Shown here: piece after piece, positions 20,294 to 30,239 of the stretch
How positions within the stretch are numbered: the first letter of the stretch is position 1
Layout of the letters: the number at the start of each line of letters is the position of its first letter
Source: Phenylobacterium deserti
GTDB lineage: Bacteria > Pseudomonadota > Alphaproteobacteria > Caulobacterales > Caulobacteraceae
NCBI GenBank assembly: GCA_945883235.1
Contig: CAMCXF010000001.1
Coordinates: forward strand, 124,001 to 188,000
DNA length: 64,000 nt
Direction: 5' to 3'
Notes under the pieces: generated by a model
Seen by the model: only the letters and a program-made list of their open reading frames with translations
Databases searched by the model: none
Told to the model about the DNA's origin: nothing
Made by a program: the position numbers and the translations under genes

Positions 20294-21577
20294 TCAGGTG
20301 CCGCCGTCTTTCGCGGCGGTCAGGTGTCTGGGTACCAACAGCATCACCGGCAGGATCAAGGCATAGACGACGGTCGTTGCCATCACGGCGGTGATGAACC
20401 CACCCTGCTTGTCGTAGAGGTAGGTCCCCCATAGATCGCTGAGGCGCACCGGAACCCAGTACATGGTGACCAGCAACATCATCATCGTGCCCTGCAGGCC
20501 CTTGGGGCACGAGCGGATCGCCAGGTCCACATAGGCCACCTGGGCAAGGCCGCCCAGCAGCCCGAGGGCGACTGCGGCCAGCAGAGCCTGATCGATGGTC
20601 TGGGCCAATAGAAACGGCAGAAACTGCGGGACCCCCAGCAATGCCCCGGCCCAGAGCAGCACCCGGAGTGGAAACCGTCGGCACAGCCAGCCGTAGGCGG
20701 CGACCGCCGGGATCAGTCCGGCGATGAACAGGGCGAACCACTGCCCAACCTGGGCGTCGGTCGCATGCAGCGTGCTGGACAGGTAGTAGGTCATCGCCGT
20801 GCCCATCGCCGGCGCGAACTGCCAAAGGCCATAGATGGCCAGGGCCGGATAGATCGGCCAATGTCGCGCCAGACGCGCGATATCGGCGACCGGATGGTTC
20901 TGCTCGCCCGGGGTGTCGCGATGCGCGTCCAGCAGTCGTCGTGGCCCAAGGACGCCAAATGCGGCCACCATCAGCATCAGGCCTCCACCAACCAGAAACA
21001 CCGCGCGGGCCGCCATCGGCGCGCTGGCACCTTCGAGCGCCTGACTTAGCAAGCCGCCCAGGAGATAGGCGATCAGGGCCGGCAGCAGGTTGGCCAGGTT
21101 GACGATCGCGCCGGCAAGGCCGCTGAGCGCGTTCGACTGACCGATAGCGGAGGTCAGGCCGCGTGCGGCGCTGGCGGCCATCAGCACCCCGGACCCGACG
21201 AGCGTTACCCCGATCATGAGCACGCCATAGGTTGGGGGCGCGAACGCCAAACCCGTGAACAGGGCTGCGGAGACGAGGCCGAAGGAAATCAAGTGACCCC
21301 GGTCTCCAGCACCGAACGGACTCCAGCGATCCCGAAGGAAACCGAAGACGAAAGAGAAGTAGAGCGGCACCGAAGCCAAGAGCCCGAAATAGGCGACTTC
21401 CTGGGCAGAGAGATGCAGCCTGTTCTTTAGGAAGAAGGTGATAGGCAGTCCAATCAGACCGTTGGCCGGCAAGGCGAACTCCAGCAGCATCATGATGAAG
21501 CCGGCTCCTGCCAGGAGCGTGGGCAGGCTTGTCGCGGGTGCAGCCGTGGCCTCGCCCGCCGGCGATGATCGATTCAT
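20294..21577 (-). CDS. MFS transporter
   Basis: This 427-residue, 12-helix transporter is unlike its neighbour: it opens LPTLLAGAGFIMMLLEFALP and has the loop FLRDRWSPFGAGDRGHL after the second helix, somewhat like the folate-biopterin transporter branch. The ATG at 21577 follows GGGGGAG at seven bases spacing; an in-frame TTG at 21592 overlaps that ribosome site and is unlikely. The substrate is not deducible. It is divergent from the SRP RNA and dnaX. Confidence 0.82.
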   Translation of the reverse strand: MNRSSPAGEATAAPATSLPTLLAGAGFIMMLLEFALPANGLIGLPITFFLKNRLHLSAQEVAYFGLLASVPLYFSFVFGFLRDRWSPFGAGDRGHLISFGLVSAALFTGLAFAPPTYGVLMIGVTLVGSGVLMAASAARGLTSAIGQSNALSGLAGAIVNLANLLPALIAYLLGGLLSQALEGASAPMAARAVFLVGGGLMLMVAAFGVLGPRRLLDAHRDTPGEQNHPVADIARLARHWPIYPALAIYGLWQFAPAMGTAMTYYLSSTLHATDAQVGQWFALFIAGLIPAVAAYGWLCRRFPLRVLLWAGALLGVPQFLPFLLAQTIDQALLAAVALGLLGGLAQVAYVDLAIRSCPKGLQGTMMMLLVTMYWVPVRLSDLWGTYLYDKQGGFITAVMATTVVYALILPVMLLVPRHLTAAKDGGT

Positions 21578-21704
21578 ATCAAGCTCCCCCAAGCTATCGG
21601 CCCACGACCGATCAGCCCTAGCGTAGGAGGTCTGATGTCATTGTACAGGATAGGAGAAATCTCCTCCTACTTGCCCCAGCCCCCCCGATCCGCCATATGC
21701 CGCC

Positions 21705-21809
21705 ATGGAGATCGGCGGCGGGCGGACGCCTCGCCAACCTGGTCAGGGCCGGAAGGCAGCAGCCACAACGAGTTTCGCTCCGGGTCGTCGTTCGGTCTCC
21801 ACCCACCTT
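21705..21809 (+). ncRNA. ffs: signal recognition particle 4.5S-type RNA
   Basis: The conserved SRP domain IV core GGTCAGGGCCGGAAGGCAGC (21741-21760) followed by AGCC is present, including the GGAA tetraloop and the asymmetric internal loop that bind Ffh. Flanking arms GGGCGGACGCCTCGCCAACC on the 5' side and GGGTCGTCGTTCGGTCTCCA on the 3' side close the hairpin. It lies just upstream of dnaX, a common location. The ends are estimated to within about 10 bases. Confidence 0.93.
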
Positions 21810-21877
21810 CCACAGTTGATTTCGGCCCACAGTTGATTTCGGCTTTGCGCTTTGCCGGGACGTTGCCGTCCCGCTAG

Positions 21878-23704
21878 ATGGCAGTCATGGGCGACGAACA
21901 CTTTCCCCGCGACGACATTGAGCCGCCCGAGCGTGACCCCAACACGGGCGACATGTTCGGAGATGCACCTGTCGCTGCCTCGCCCGCGCCCACCATGGAC
22001 AGCGCCGCCTACACCGTCATCGCGCGGAAATACCGGCCCCAGACCTTCGACGACCTATATGGGCAGGAGGCGATGGTCCGCACCCTGCGCAACGCCTTCT
22101 CCTCGGGCCGGATCGCGCATGCCTTCATGCTCACCGGCGTGCGCGGCGTCGGCAAGACCACCACGGCGCGGCTGCTGGCCCGGGCGTTCAACTACGAAAC
22201 CGAAACGGTTCACATTCCGACCGTGGATTTCCGCGAGGAGGGCCGGAATTGCCGCGCGATCATCGAGGGCCGGCACATCGATGTGCTGGAACTCGATGCG
22301 GCAACCCAGACCGGCGTCGACAACATGCGTACCCTGCTGGAAAGCGTGCGCTATGGACCGATCGAGGGGCGCTACAAGGTCTACATCATCGACGAAGTGC
22401 ACATGCTGTCAGGCTCGGCGTTCGCCTCGCTGCTGAAGACTCTGGAGGAGCCGCCGCCCCACGCCAAGTTCATCTTCGCCACCACCGAAATCCGCAAGGT
22501 CCCGGTGACCATCCTGTCGCGCACCCAGCGGTTCGACCTGCGGCGGGTGGAACCCGACGTTCTGGTCAAGAACCTCGAAATGATCTGTGAGGCCGAAGGC
22601 GCGCGGGTGGAGGCCGAGGGGCTGATGTTGATCGCGCGCGCTGCCGAGGGTTCAGTCCGCGACGGGCAGTCGATGCTGGATCAGGCCATAGTCCAGGCCG
22701 ATCCGGGCGTCACCGTCACCGCCGCCTCGATCCGCGACATGCTGGGGCTGGCCGACCGCGCCCAGACGATATCGCTGTTTGAACAGGTCCTCCGCGGCGA
22801 AGCCGGGGCGGCCATCGAAACCTTCCGGGCGCTTTATGGCTATGGTGCCAACCCCGATCAGGTTGTGATGGACCTGCTGGACCACACCCACGGGGCCTCG
22901 GTCGCCAAGGCCATCGGGCCGCAAGCCCTGGTGTTGCCCAAAGAACAGGCCCAGCGGCTGGCGGCGGTAGGGGCTGCGGTGTCGGCGGGCACCCTGTCGC
23001 GGATCTGGCAGCTGACCCTGAAGGCTTACGACGAGGTGCGGCGTGCGCCCGATGCGGCGGCGGCGGTAGACATGGCGCTGATCCGGCTTGCCTATGCCGC
23101 CGACCTGCCCGGACCTGAGGAAGCCCTGAAACGGCTGCAGGACGGAGATGCCCTGGCCGGCGGCCCGACTGGTGGCCCATCGGGCGGCGGTTTGATGCCA
23201 AGTGGCGGTACCACAGCACGGGTTGCGACCACCGCTGTGGCGCGTCAGCAGATGCCCGCGTCTCAGGCCTCGCCCGAACCCACGGCAGTGCTGAACAGTT
23301 TCGAGGACCTGCTGGCGCTGATCGGCCAGCGCCGCGACGTGACGCTCAAGATGGACGTGGAACGGTTCATCCGCCCGATCAGCTTCCGTCAGGGGGCCAT
23401 AGAGTACGAGCCCGGTCCCGGCGCGCCGGTCAACCTGGCCCAGCGGCTGGTGGCACGGCTGAAGGAATGGACCGGCGAGCGCTGGCTGATCGCCGCTCAG
23501 GGCGGCGGCGGTGCCGAGAGCGCCTGGGAAAAACAGCGGCGCGAACAGCGTGAGGTCAAAGCCGAGATCGAGCAGGACCCGTTTGTCCGGTCCGTTATGG
23601 CGGCGTTCCCGGGTGCCGAGATCGTCGGCATTCGCAACCTTGCTCAGCCCGACCCCGTTGGTGAAGTCGAACCGACACCGAAAGACGATGATGACGAGGA
23701 GTAA
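21878..23704 (+). CDS. dnaX: DNA polymerase III subunit tau/gamma
   Basis: DnaX is the ATPase of the clamp loader. Walker A GVRGVGKT is at 87-94, Walker B IIDEVH near 170-175, and sensor/finger segment SRTQRFDL near 214 keeps the arginine of the SRC motif but replaces its cysteine by threonine. The zinc module near residues 108-130 retains only one cysteine (Cys125). A Gly/Pro/Ala linker (about 425-465) leads to the tau C-terminal domain, giving 608 residues. The first 40 residues before YTVIARKYRPQTFDDL are a variable extension. It heads the dnaX-ybaB-recR operon. Confidence 0.95.
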   Translation: MAVMGDEHFPRDDIEPPERDPNTGDMFGDAPVAASPAPTMDSAAYTVIARKYRPQTFDDLYGQEAMVRTLRNAFSSGRIAHAFMLTGVRGVGKTTTARLLARAFNYETETVHIPTVDFREEGRNCRAIIEGRHIDVLELDAATQTGVDNMRTLLESVRYGPIEGRYKVYIIDEVHMLSGSAFASLLKTLEEPPPHAKFIFATTEIRKVPVTILSRTQRFDLRRVEPDVLVKNLEMICEAEGARVEAEGLMLIARAAEGSVRDGQSMLDQAIVQADPGVTVTAASIRDMLGLADRAQTISLFEQVLRGEAGAAIETFRALYGYGANPDQVVMDLLDHTHGASVAKAIGPQALVLPKEQAQRLAAVGAAVSAGTLSRIWQLTLKAYDEVRRAPDAAAAVDMALIRLAYAADLPGPEEALKRLQDGDALAGGPTGGPSGGGLMPSGGTTARVATTAVARQQMPASQASPEPTAVLNSFEDLLALIGQRRDVTLKMDVERFIRPISFRQGAIEYEPGPGAPVNLAQRLVARLKEWTGERWLIAAQGGGGAESAWEKQRREQREVKAEIEQDPFVRSVMAAFPGAEIVGIRNLAQPDPVGEVEPTPKDDDDEE

Positions 23705-23710
23705 CGCCTG

Positions 23711-24034
23711 ATGGACATCAACGCCTTGATGAAACAGGCCCAGGCCATGCAACAGCGGATGGCCGACGCCCAGGAACGGATCGCGGCCATCGAGGTTGAG
23801 GGCACGTCTGGCGGCGGCATGGTGAAACTGGTGCTGCGCGGTTCGGGCGATCTGGCGCGCGTGGAGCTGGATCCCAGCCTGATGGCGCCGGGCGAGGGCG
23901 ATGTGGTGGCCGACCTGCTGATCGCCGCCCACGCCGACGCCAAGCGCAAACTGGACGCCGCCCAGGGCGAGCTGATGCGCGAGGCGGCGGGTCCACTGGC
24001 GGGCTTGAACATCCCCGGCATGCCGAAGTTCTGA
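23711..24034 (+). CDS. YbaB/EbfC family nucleoid-associated protein
   Basis: The 107-residue protein begins [20 protein letters not shown], the coiled N-terminal helix typical of YbaB, and continues with the beta strand [17 protein letters not shown]. YbaB dimers bind DNA nonspecifically and accompany RecR. It sits six bases after dnaX and one base before recR, so it is clearly in their operon. Confidence 0.95.
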   Translation: MDINALMKQAQAMQQRMADAQERIAAIEVEGTSGGGMVKLVLRGSGDLARVELDPSLMAPGEGDVVADLLIAAHADAKRKLDAAQGELMREAAGPLAGLNIPGMPKF

Positions 24035-24035
24035 G

Positions 24036-24638
24036 ATGGCGGCATCCGCTGGCCCCGAGATCGAACGGCTGATCAGTCTGCTGGCCAAACTGCCGGGCCT
24101 GGGTCCACGTTCGGCCAGGCGTGCAGCGCTGGCCCTGTTGAAACGCCGCGAGCAACTCCTCAATCCCTTGACCGACGCCCTCAGCGAGGCCGCCCGGCGC
24201 GTGCAGACGTGCCAGGCGTGCGGCTCACTCGACACCCAGGACCCTTGCGCGATCTGTGCAGATGGCCATCGTGACAGTGCCCTGATCTGCGTGGTCGAGG
24301 AAGTCGGCGCACTCTGGGCTATGGAGCGGGCCAGCGCCTTCCGCGGCCGATATCACGTGCTGGGCGGCCTGTTGTCCGCGCTGGACGGCGTGGGCCCTGA
24401 CACGTTGCGGGTCAGCTCGCTGGTCGACCGCGCCTCCGCCGGTGCCATCACCGAAGTGATCCTGGCCCTGCCGGCCACCGTCGACGGCCAGACCACCGCC
24501 CACTACCTGGCTGAACGGCTTGCGGGCGCGGGCGTCTCGGTGACCATGCTGGCGCGCGGCGTGCCGGTGGGCGGCGAGCTCGACTGGCTCGACGATGGCA
24601 CCATCGCCCAGGCCATGCGGGCCAGGCGACCGGCATAG
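24036..24638 (+). CDS. recR: recombination protein RecR
   Basis: RecR acts with RecO and RecF to load RecA on gapped DNA. The helix-hairpin-helix [15 protein letters not shown] (about 18-32), the four-cysteine zinc finger (Cys59, 62, 71, 74) and the Toprim domain ([12 protein letters not shown]) are in the usual order. The Walker-B-like C-terminal part ending [17 protein letters not shown] is typical. The length of 200 residues is normal. Confidence 0.96.
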   Translation: MAASAGPEIERLISLLAKLPGLGPRSARRAALALLKRREQLLNPLTDALSEAARRVQTCQACGSLDTQDPCAICADGHRDSALICVVEEVGALWAMERASAFRGRYHVLGGLLSALDGVGPDTLRVSSLVDRASAGAITEVILALPATVDGQTTAHYLAERLAGAGVSVTMLARGVPVGGELDWLDDGTIAQAMRARRPA

Positions 24639-24675
24639 GCTGGCCGCGACTCACCAAACCCGTTAGGAACACAGC

Positions 24676-25893
24676 ATGAACGGCATGTTGATCCTTGCTA
24701 TCGTCCTCGCGCTGGTCGCCGGGGTGGCCATCGCGTGGGCGCTGAAAGAGCGTCTGCGGGCCGCCACCGCCGAGGCGCGCATCGGCATGCTGCAGGAGCA
24801 GGGCGATCTGGTTCGTACCCAACTGACCCAGTCGGCGGCCAACGTGGCCGAAGAAATCCTGCGCAAAAACGACGAAGTGGTCAGGGGACGCGAGCAACTG
24901 GCGCAGGCCCGCCTGGAGGCCCAGCTCAAGCCTGTCGCCGACACCCTGCTGAAGTTTCAGGAGCAGGTGACCGCTGTCGAGAAACAGCGCGCTGAAGAAA
25001 CCGGCGGGCTCAAGGAACAGATCGCCCAGATGCTGCAGGCGGCCACCGCCACCCAGGACGAGGCTCGCAAGCTGTCCAGCGCGCTACGCCGCGGCGCGGG
25101 CGTGCAGGGCCGCTGGGGCGAGCAGACCCTGCGCAATGTGCTGGAGGCCGCAGGTCTCTCCAACCGCTACGACTTTGACGAACAAACCTCCACCGACACC
25201 GAAGAGGGTCGCCGCCGCCCGGACGTGACCGTACGCCTGCCAGGCGGTGCGCTGTTCGTCATCGACGCCAAGTGCTCGCTGAACGCCTTCCTGGAAATCC
25301 AGGAGGCTGTCGACGACTTCGGGCGTGACGCCGCCGGGATACGCCACGTCCAGAGCGTGCGCAGCCACATCTCGGGGCTGTCAGCAAAGGCCTATTGGGA
25401 CCAGTTCGACGCCTCGCCGGACTTCGTGGCCATGTTCGTGCCGTTGGATTCGGCCCTGGCCGCCGCCCTCGACCGCGAACCCAACCTGATGAACGAGGCC
25501 ATGGACAAGAGGGTTGTGATCGTCACGCCGTCCACCCTGTTCGCGCTCTGCAAGGCGGTGGTGTACGGCTGGCGCGTCGAGGAGCAGGCCGCCAACGCCC
25601 AGAAGATCGCCGAGCTGGGCCGCGAGCTCTACAAGCGCATCGCTGTGATGGGCGGTCACGCCAATTCCGTCGGCAAGGCCCTGGAGGCCGCCGTGAGCCG
25701 CTACAACCAGTTCGTGGGCTCGCTCGAGACCCAGGTCCTGACCCAGGCCCGTCGCTTCGAAGACCTCAAGGTCGAGCACCAGGGCAAGGCCGTGGAGACG
25801 CTCGAACCCCTGGAAAGCGCCATCCGCCCGCTGGCGAAGCTGTCGTCTGCCGAGACGCCGCCGGTGCGCCTGGTGGCGGGGGATGAGGGTTAG
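24676..25893 (+). CDS. rmuC: DNA recombination protein RmuC
   Basis: RmuC limits recombination at short inverted repeats. An N-terminal membrane helix (about residues 2-18) is followed by a coiled coil (to about 135) and then the RmuC nuclease-like domain with [28 protein letters not shown] and [11 protein letters not shown]. The 405-residue length is normal. The gene begins 38 bp after recR, and its end precedes def by 53 bp. Confidence 0.93.
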   Translation: MNGMLILAIVLALVAGVAIAWALKERLRAATAEARIGMLQEQGDLVRTQLTQSAANVAEEILRKNDEVVRGREQLAQARLEAQLKPVADTLLKFQEQVTAVEKQRAEETGGLKEQIAQMLQAATATQDEARKLSSALRRGAGVQGRWGEQTLRNVLEAAGLSNRYDFDEQTSTDTEEGRRRPDVTVRLPGGALFVIDAKCSLNAFLEIQEAVDDFGRDAAGIRHVQSVRSHISGLSAKAYWDQFDASPDFVAMFVPLDSALAAALDREPNLMNEAMDKRVVIVTPSTLFALCKAVVYGWRVEEQAANAQKIAELGRELYKRIAVMGGHANSVGKALEAAVSRYNQFVGSLETQVLTQARRFEDLKVEHQGKAVETLEPLESAIRPLAKLSSAETPPVRLVAGDEG

Positions 25894-25945
25894 CGGCACT
25901 ACACCCAACCTTGACGCCCGGGCACAGCGACCTTACCTCCGCGCC

Positions 25946-26452
25946 ATGGCCCTTCGTGAGATCCTCGTCGTTCCCCATCCTGTGCTGAAACAGGTGTCCA
26001 AGCCCGTCGCCGTGGTCGACGATGCGTTGCGCGTTCTGATGGATGACATGCTGGAGACCATGTACGAGGCCCCGGGCATCGGCCTGGCCGCCATTCAGAT
26101 CGGCGTGGCCCAGCGCGTGATCGTCATGGATCTGGCGCGCGAGGACGAGCCAAAGACGCCCCGCTATTTCGTCAACCCGGAGATCGTCTGGGCGTCTGAC
26201 GAGACCCTGCCCTACGAGGAAGGCTGCCTCTCGGTGCCGGAGTACTACGACGAGGTCGAACGTCCGGCCCGCGTTAAACTGACCTATCTCAACTACCAGG
26301 GAGAACCCGTCGAGGAAGATGCAGAGGGCATGTTCGCCGTCTGCATCCAGCACGAGATGGACCACCTGGACGGCGTTCTGTTCATCGACCACCTGTCACG
26401 CCTGAAGCGCGAGCAGGCCATCAAGAAGGTCAAGAAGCTGGTCCGGGCCTGA
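25946..26452 (+). CDS. def: peptide deformylase
   Basis: Def removes the formyl group from nascent proteins. All three metal-site motifs are present: [10 protein letters not shown] (motif 1, with the usual GLAAxQ), EGCLSVP with Cys94, and HEMDH with His136, Glu137 and His140. The ATG at 25946 gives the standard 168 residues starting [15 protein letters not shown]. An upstream in-frame ATG at 25883 would overlap rmuC and is not supported. It is followed by fmt and truA in the conserved order. Confidence 0.96.
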   Translation: MALREILVVPHPVLKQVSKPVAVVDDALRVLMDDMLETMYEAPGIGLAAIQIGVAQRVIVMDLAREDEPKTPRYFVNPEIVWASDETLPYEEGCLSVPEYYDEVERPARVKLTYLNYQGEPVEEDAEGMFAVCIQHEMDHLDGVLFIDHLSRLKREQAIKKVKKLVRA

Positions 26453-26491
26453 ACCTCGACGCAGACCCTGCCCGCGCGCTAAACTATCGCC

Positions 26492-27418
26492 ATGCGTCTC
26501 GCCTTCCTCGGCACCCCTGATTTCGCCGTCTCCGCCCTGGCCGCCATTGTCGCGGCGGGCCATGAGGTGGCGTGCGTCTATTCCCAGCCGCCGGCGCCGC
26601 GCGGGCGCGGGCATGAGCTGAAACCCTCGCCGGTCCACGCCTTCGCCGACAGCCACGACATAGCCGTGCGCACGCCAGTCTCCATGCGCGACCCGGCCGA
26701 GATCGCCGCCTTCGCCGCCCTGAACCTGGACGCCGCCGTCGTCGTCGCATTTGGCCAGATCCTGCCCGCCGCCATTCTGGACGCGCCCCGCCTGGGATCG
26801 TTCAACGTCCATGGCTCACTGCTGCCGCGCTGGCGGGGCGCCGCGCCGATCCAGCGGGCGATCATGGCCGGCGACAAGGTCACAGGCGTTCAGGTCATGC
26901 GCATGACCGAGGGGCTGGACGAGGGCCCGGTGCTGGCCACCGCCACCCTCCGGATCGACGCGCTGGAAACCGCCGCCACCCTGCACGACCGGATGGCCGC
27001 TGCCGGGGCCGACCTGATCGTCAGAACCCTGGCCGATATCGAGGCCGGACGTGCGGTCGAAACGCCGCAGCCAGACAGCGGCGTCACCTATGCGAAGAAA
27101 CTCCGCCCGCAGCACGCGCGTCTGGACTGGACGAAACCCGGCCCCGGTCTGGACGCCAAGATCCGCGGCATGTCGCCCTCTCCCGGCGCCTGGTTCGAGA
27201 TTCCCACCGACAAGGGGCCAATGCGGGTCAAGGCGCTGCTGTCAACCTTCGAAGACCAGACCGGCACCCCTGCTGTCACCCTGGACGACCGCCTGCTGGT
27301 AGCCACCGGCGAAGGCGCGGTACGCCTTTTGAGAGTCCAGCGCGAAGGTCGCGGACCGCAGGACGCCGAGGTTTTCCTGCGCGGCACTCCGGTGCCTTCC
27401 GGCACGCGGTTAAGCTGA
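26492..27418 (+). CDS. fmt: methionyl-tRNA formyltransferase
   Basis: Fmt formylates initiator Met-tRNA with 10-formyl-THF. The opening [16 protein letters not shown], the active-site segment [16 protein letters not shown] and the C-terminal RNA-binding domain from about residue 205 match the family; the length is 308 residues. Its TGA overlaps the truA ATG by one base (TGATG), showing translational coupling. Confidence 0.96.
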   Translation: MRLAFLGTPDFAVSALAAIVAAGHEVACVYSQPPAPRGRGHELKPSPVHAFADSHDIAVRTPVSMRDPAEIAAFAALNLDAAVVVAFGQILPAAILDAPRLGSFNVHGSLLPRWRGAAPIQRAIMAGDKVTGVQVMRMTEGLDEGPVLATATLRIDALETAATLHDRMAAAGADLIVRTLADIEAGRAVETPQPDSGVTYAKKLRPQHARLDWTKPGPGLDAKIRGMSPSPGAWFEIPTDKGPMRVKALLSTFEDQTGTPAVTLDDRLLVATGEGAVRLLRVQREGRGPQDAEVFLRGTPVPSGTRLS

Positions 27419-28206
27419 TGCCGCGCTACCGCCTGACCATCGAATATGACGGCGGCCGCTATCATGGCTATCAGGCCCAGCCCGGTCTGGCCTCCGTGCA
27501 GGGTGCTCTTGAGACCGCCGTGCTGGGCTTCTGCGGTGAGGACGTACGGGTGAGTTCCGCAGGTCGCACCGACGCCGGCGTCCACGCCACTGGCCAGGTC
27601 GTGCACATCGACCTGACAAAAGACTGGCCGCCCGAGACCGTGCGCAATGCCCTGAATGCCCACCTGGTCCCGCAACCGATCGGCGTGCTGGACGCCTCGA
27701 TTGCGCCCGAAGGCTGGCACGCCCGCTTCTCAGCCACCGAGCGCCGCTATCGCTACCGCATTCTCAACCGGATGAGCCCTCCGGCCCTGGATCAGGGCCG
27801 CGTCTGGCACGTGAAGAAGCCACTTGACGCCGACGCCATGCACGCCGCGGCCCAGGTGCTCATCGGCCACCACGACTTCACCACCTTCCGCGATCTGGCC
27901 TGTCAGGCGAAATCGCCGATGAAGACCCTCGACGTCGCCACCGTGCGCCGCGAGGCCGACGAGGTGATCCTGGAGTTTGCCTCGCGCTCATTCCTGCACC
28001 GCCAGGTCCGCTCGATGGCGGGCACCCTGGCCGAGGTGGGCGTCGGGCGCTGGACCTCGGCCGATGTCGCCGCGGCGCTGGCCGCGCGCGATCGCCGCGC
28101 CTGCGGACCCGTCGCCCCCTCGGACGGGCTCTATCTCACCGGGGTCAGCTATCCACCGGACCCCGACAACACCCGAACCTCAAGCGCAGAAGGAACACCG
28201 CCATGA
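27418..28206 (+). CDS. truA: tRNA pseudouridine(38-40) synthase
   Basis: TruA modifies U38-U40 in the tRNA anticodon arm. The catalytic Asp52 is in [13 protein letters not shown], with RYRYRILNR and [14 protein letters not shown] as further family blocks. The length of 262 residues is standard. It overlaps fmt at the start and the AIM24-family gene at the end (ATGA). Confidence 0.96.
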   Translation: MPRYRLTIEYDGGRYHGYQAQPGLASVQGALETAVLGFCGEDVRVSSAGRTDAGVHATGQVVHIDLTKDWPPETVRNALNAHLVPQPIGVLDASIAPEGWHARFSATERRYRYRILNRMSPPALDQGRVWHVKKPLDADAMHAAAQVLIGHHDFTTFRDLACQAKSPMKTLDVATVRREADEVILEFASRSFLHRQVRSMAGTLAEVGVGRWTSADVAAALAARDRRACGPVAPSDGLYLTGVSYPPDPDNTRTSSAEGTPP

Positions 28207-29033
28207 CTCAAAGCCCCTGGACCCATCAGCGCGACGCCAGCGTCGCCGACGACATCGATTTCGAGATCAAGGGCCAGGAACTTCAATTCCTGGAGATCGA
28301 ACTGGACGCCGGCGAGAGCGCCGTGGCCGAGGCCGGCGCGCTGGTCTGGAAGGACGCCAGCATCGGCATGACCACTGTGTTCGGCGACGGCTCGGGCGAT
28401 GGCGGCGGCGGCTTCATGGGCAAGCTGCTGGGCGCCGGCAAGCGCTTGGTCACCGGCGAGAGCCTGTTCACCACCGTCTTCACCCACAATGGCACCGGCA
28501 AGGCCCGCGTCGCCTTCGCCTCGCCGACACCCGGCGCCATCCTGCCGATCAACCTGGGCGAACTGGGCGGTTGCCTGATCTGCCAGAAGGACAGCTTCCT
28601 GGCAGCAGCGCGCGGCGTCTCCATCGGCATCCAGTTCCAGCGCAAGATGATGACCGGCCTGTTCGGCGGCGAGGGCTTCATCATGCAGAAGCTGGAGGGC
28701 GACGGCTGGGTGTTCGTCCAGATGGGCGGCACGGTGATCGAACGCACCTTGGCCGCTGGCGAGGAACTGCACGTGGATACCGGCTGCCTGGCCGCCTACA
28801 CCCCCGGCGTCGACTTCGACCTGGTGATGGCCGGCGGTGTCAAAAGCGTGGTGTTCGGCGGCGAGGGCCTGTTCTTCGCCCGCCTGCGGGGTCCGGGAAA
28901 GGTCTGGATCCAGTCACTGCCGTTCTCCCGGCTGGCCGGACGCATGCTGGCGGCGGCCGGTGGTCAGGGCGGGAACCGCGGAGAAGGCTCCGTCCTAGGC
29001 GGCATCGGTGACCTGATTGGCGGCAACCGCTAA
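28203..29033 (+). CDS. AIM24/TIGR00266 family protein
   Basis: The 276-residue protein matches the AIM24-like beta-sandwich family: an N-terminal strand [20 protein letters not shown], a Gly-rich insertion ([17 protein letters not shown]), and [14 protein letters not shown] followed by a C-terminal [16 protein letters not shown]. The biochemical role of the family in bacteria is unknown. It is translationally coupled to truA (ATGA) and ends one base before the convergent dapE stop. Confidence 0.88.
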   Translation: MTQSPWTHQRDASVADDIDFEIKGQELQFLEIELDAGESAVAEAGALVWKDASIGMTTVFGDGSGDGGGGFMGKLLGAGKRLVTGESLFTTVFTHNGTGKARVAFASPTPGAILPINLGELGGCLICQKDSFLAAARGVSIGIQFQRKMMTGLFGGEGFIMQKLEGDGWVFVQMGGTVIERTLAAGEELHVDTGCLAAYTPGVDFDLVMAGGVKSVVFGGEGLFFARLRGPGKVWIQSLPFSRLAGRMLAAAGGQGGNRGEGSVLGGIGDLIGGNR

Positions 29034-29034
29034 A

Positions 29035-30180
29035 TCAGGTCGCGAAATACCGTTCGAGGATCCGCGCATAGACCTGCTGCAGCGTGCGGATTTCCTCGAC
29101 CGGCGCGCGTTCGTCGACCTGGTGCATGGTCCGCCCGACCAGTCCCACCTCGATCACGGGACACAGCGCCCGGATGAACCGCGCGTCCGACGTGCCGCCA
29201 GACGTCGACAGCTCTGGCATAGCCCCGGTGACGTCGGCCACCGCCGCGGCCACCAGATCGGTGAATGCCCCACGTTCCGTCAGAAACGCCTCGCCGCTGA
29301 TCTGCGGCGTGATGGTGATCTTGCCCGCAAAGCCCACCGACGCGCGCCACACCTCCAGCTCGAACCAGTCGGCCAGCTGCTGGCCGGTGTGGTTGGGGTT
29401 GAAGCGGATGTTGAACCGCGCCCGCGCCACGCCGGGGATCACATTGGTCGCCGTGTTGGGGGCCTCGATCATGGTGACCTCCAGGTTCGACGGCTGGAAC
29501 TCGGCATAACCTTCGTCCAGCTTGCGGTCCTGAAGTGCCGACAACAGCTTCACCAGCACCGGCACGGGATTGGCCGCCCTGTGCGGATAGGCCACGTGGC
29601 CCTGGATCCCCTCCACCACGATCTCGCCATTGATCGAGCCGCGCCGACCCACCTTGACCATGTCGCCAAACGTCTCGGCTGACGTAGGCTCGCCCACCAC
29701 GCAGTGATCGATCACCTCGCCCTCGGCGGCCAGCGCCTCGACCACCAGCTTGGTGCCGTGGGTGGCAATGCCCTCCTCGTCGCCGGTGATCAGGAACGAG
29801 ATCGAGCCCGTCACGGTCCCGTCCGCGATGGCGTCGGCGCTGGCGGCGGCAAAGGCGGCGATGGCGCTCTTCATGTCCACCGCGCCACGCCCGATCAGCA
29901 CCCCGTCCACCACCTCGGCCCCGAACGCGTCCTTCGTCCAGGCCCCCGCGTCGCCCACCGGCACCACGTCGGTATGGCCGGCGAAACACAGGTTGGGCCG
30001 GGCCGCGCCATAGCGGGCGTAGAGGTTCTCGATCTCGCCAAACTTCATGCGCCGACAGACGAACCCCAGGCCCGTCAGCGTCTGCTGCACAATATCCATG
30101 GCCCCGGCATCGGCGGGCGTCACCGAGGGACGGCGGATCAGGTCACGGGTCAGTTCGACAGCGTCAATTGCGGTGTGCAT
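29035..30180 (-). CDS. dapE: succinyl-diaminopimelate desuccinylase
   Basis: DapE is an M20 zinc amidohydrolase making LL-diaminopimelate for lysine and peptidoglycan. Metal ligands are in CFAGHTDVVPVGD, GRGAVDMKSAIAAF, TGDEEG and the C-terminal GRTMHQVDERAPVEE. The dimerisation domain contains GHVAYPHRAANP. The 381-residue length is typical. It is convergent with the AIM24 gene and 60 bp upstream of the GGT gene's end on the same strand. Confidence 0.95.
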   Translation of the reverse strand: MHTAIDAVELTRDLIRRPSVTPADAGAMDIVQQTLTGLGFVCRRMKFGEIENLYARYGAARPNLCFAGHTDVVPVGDAGAWTKDAFGAEVVDGVLIGRGAVDMKSAIAAFAAASADAIADGTVTGSISFLITGDEEGIATHGTKLVVEALAAEGEVIDHCVVGEPTSAETFGDMVKVGRRGSINGEIVVEGIQGHVAYPHRAANPVPVLVKLLSALQDRKLDEGYAEFQPSNLEVTMIEAPNTATNVIPGVARARFNIRFNPNHTGQQLADWFELEVWRASVGFAGKITITPQISGEAFLTERGAFTDLVAAAVADVTGAMPELSTSGGTSDARFIRALCPVIEVGLVGRTMHQVDERAPVEEIRTLQQVYARILERYFAT

Positions 30181-30239
30181 GCGCTTGGCTTTATCGATGA
30201 ATCCGGCGAGAGGCGAGAGGTCGCCGCTCGCACACCTCC

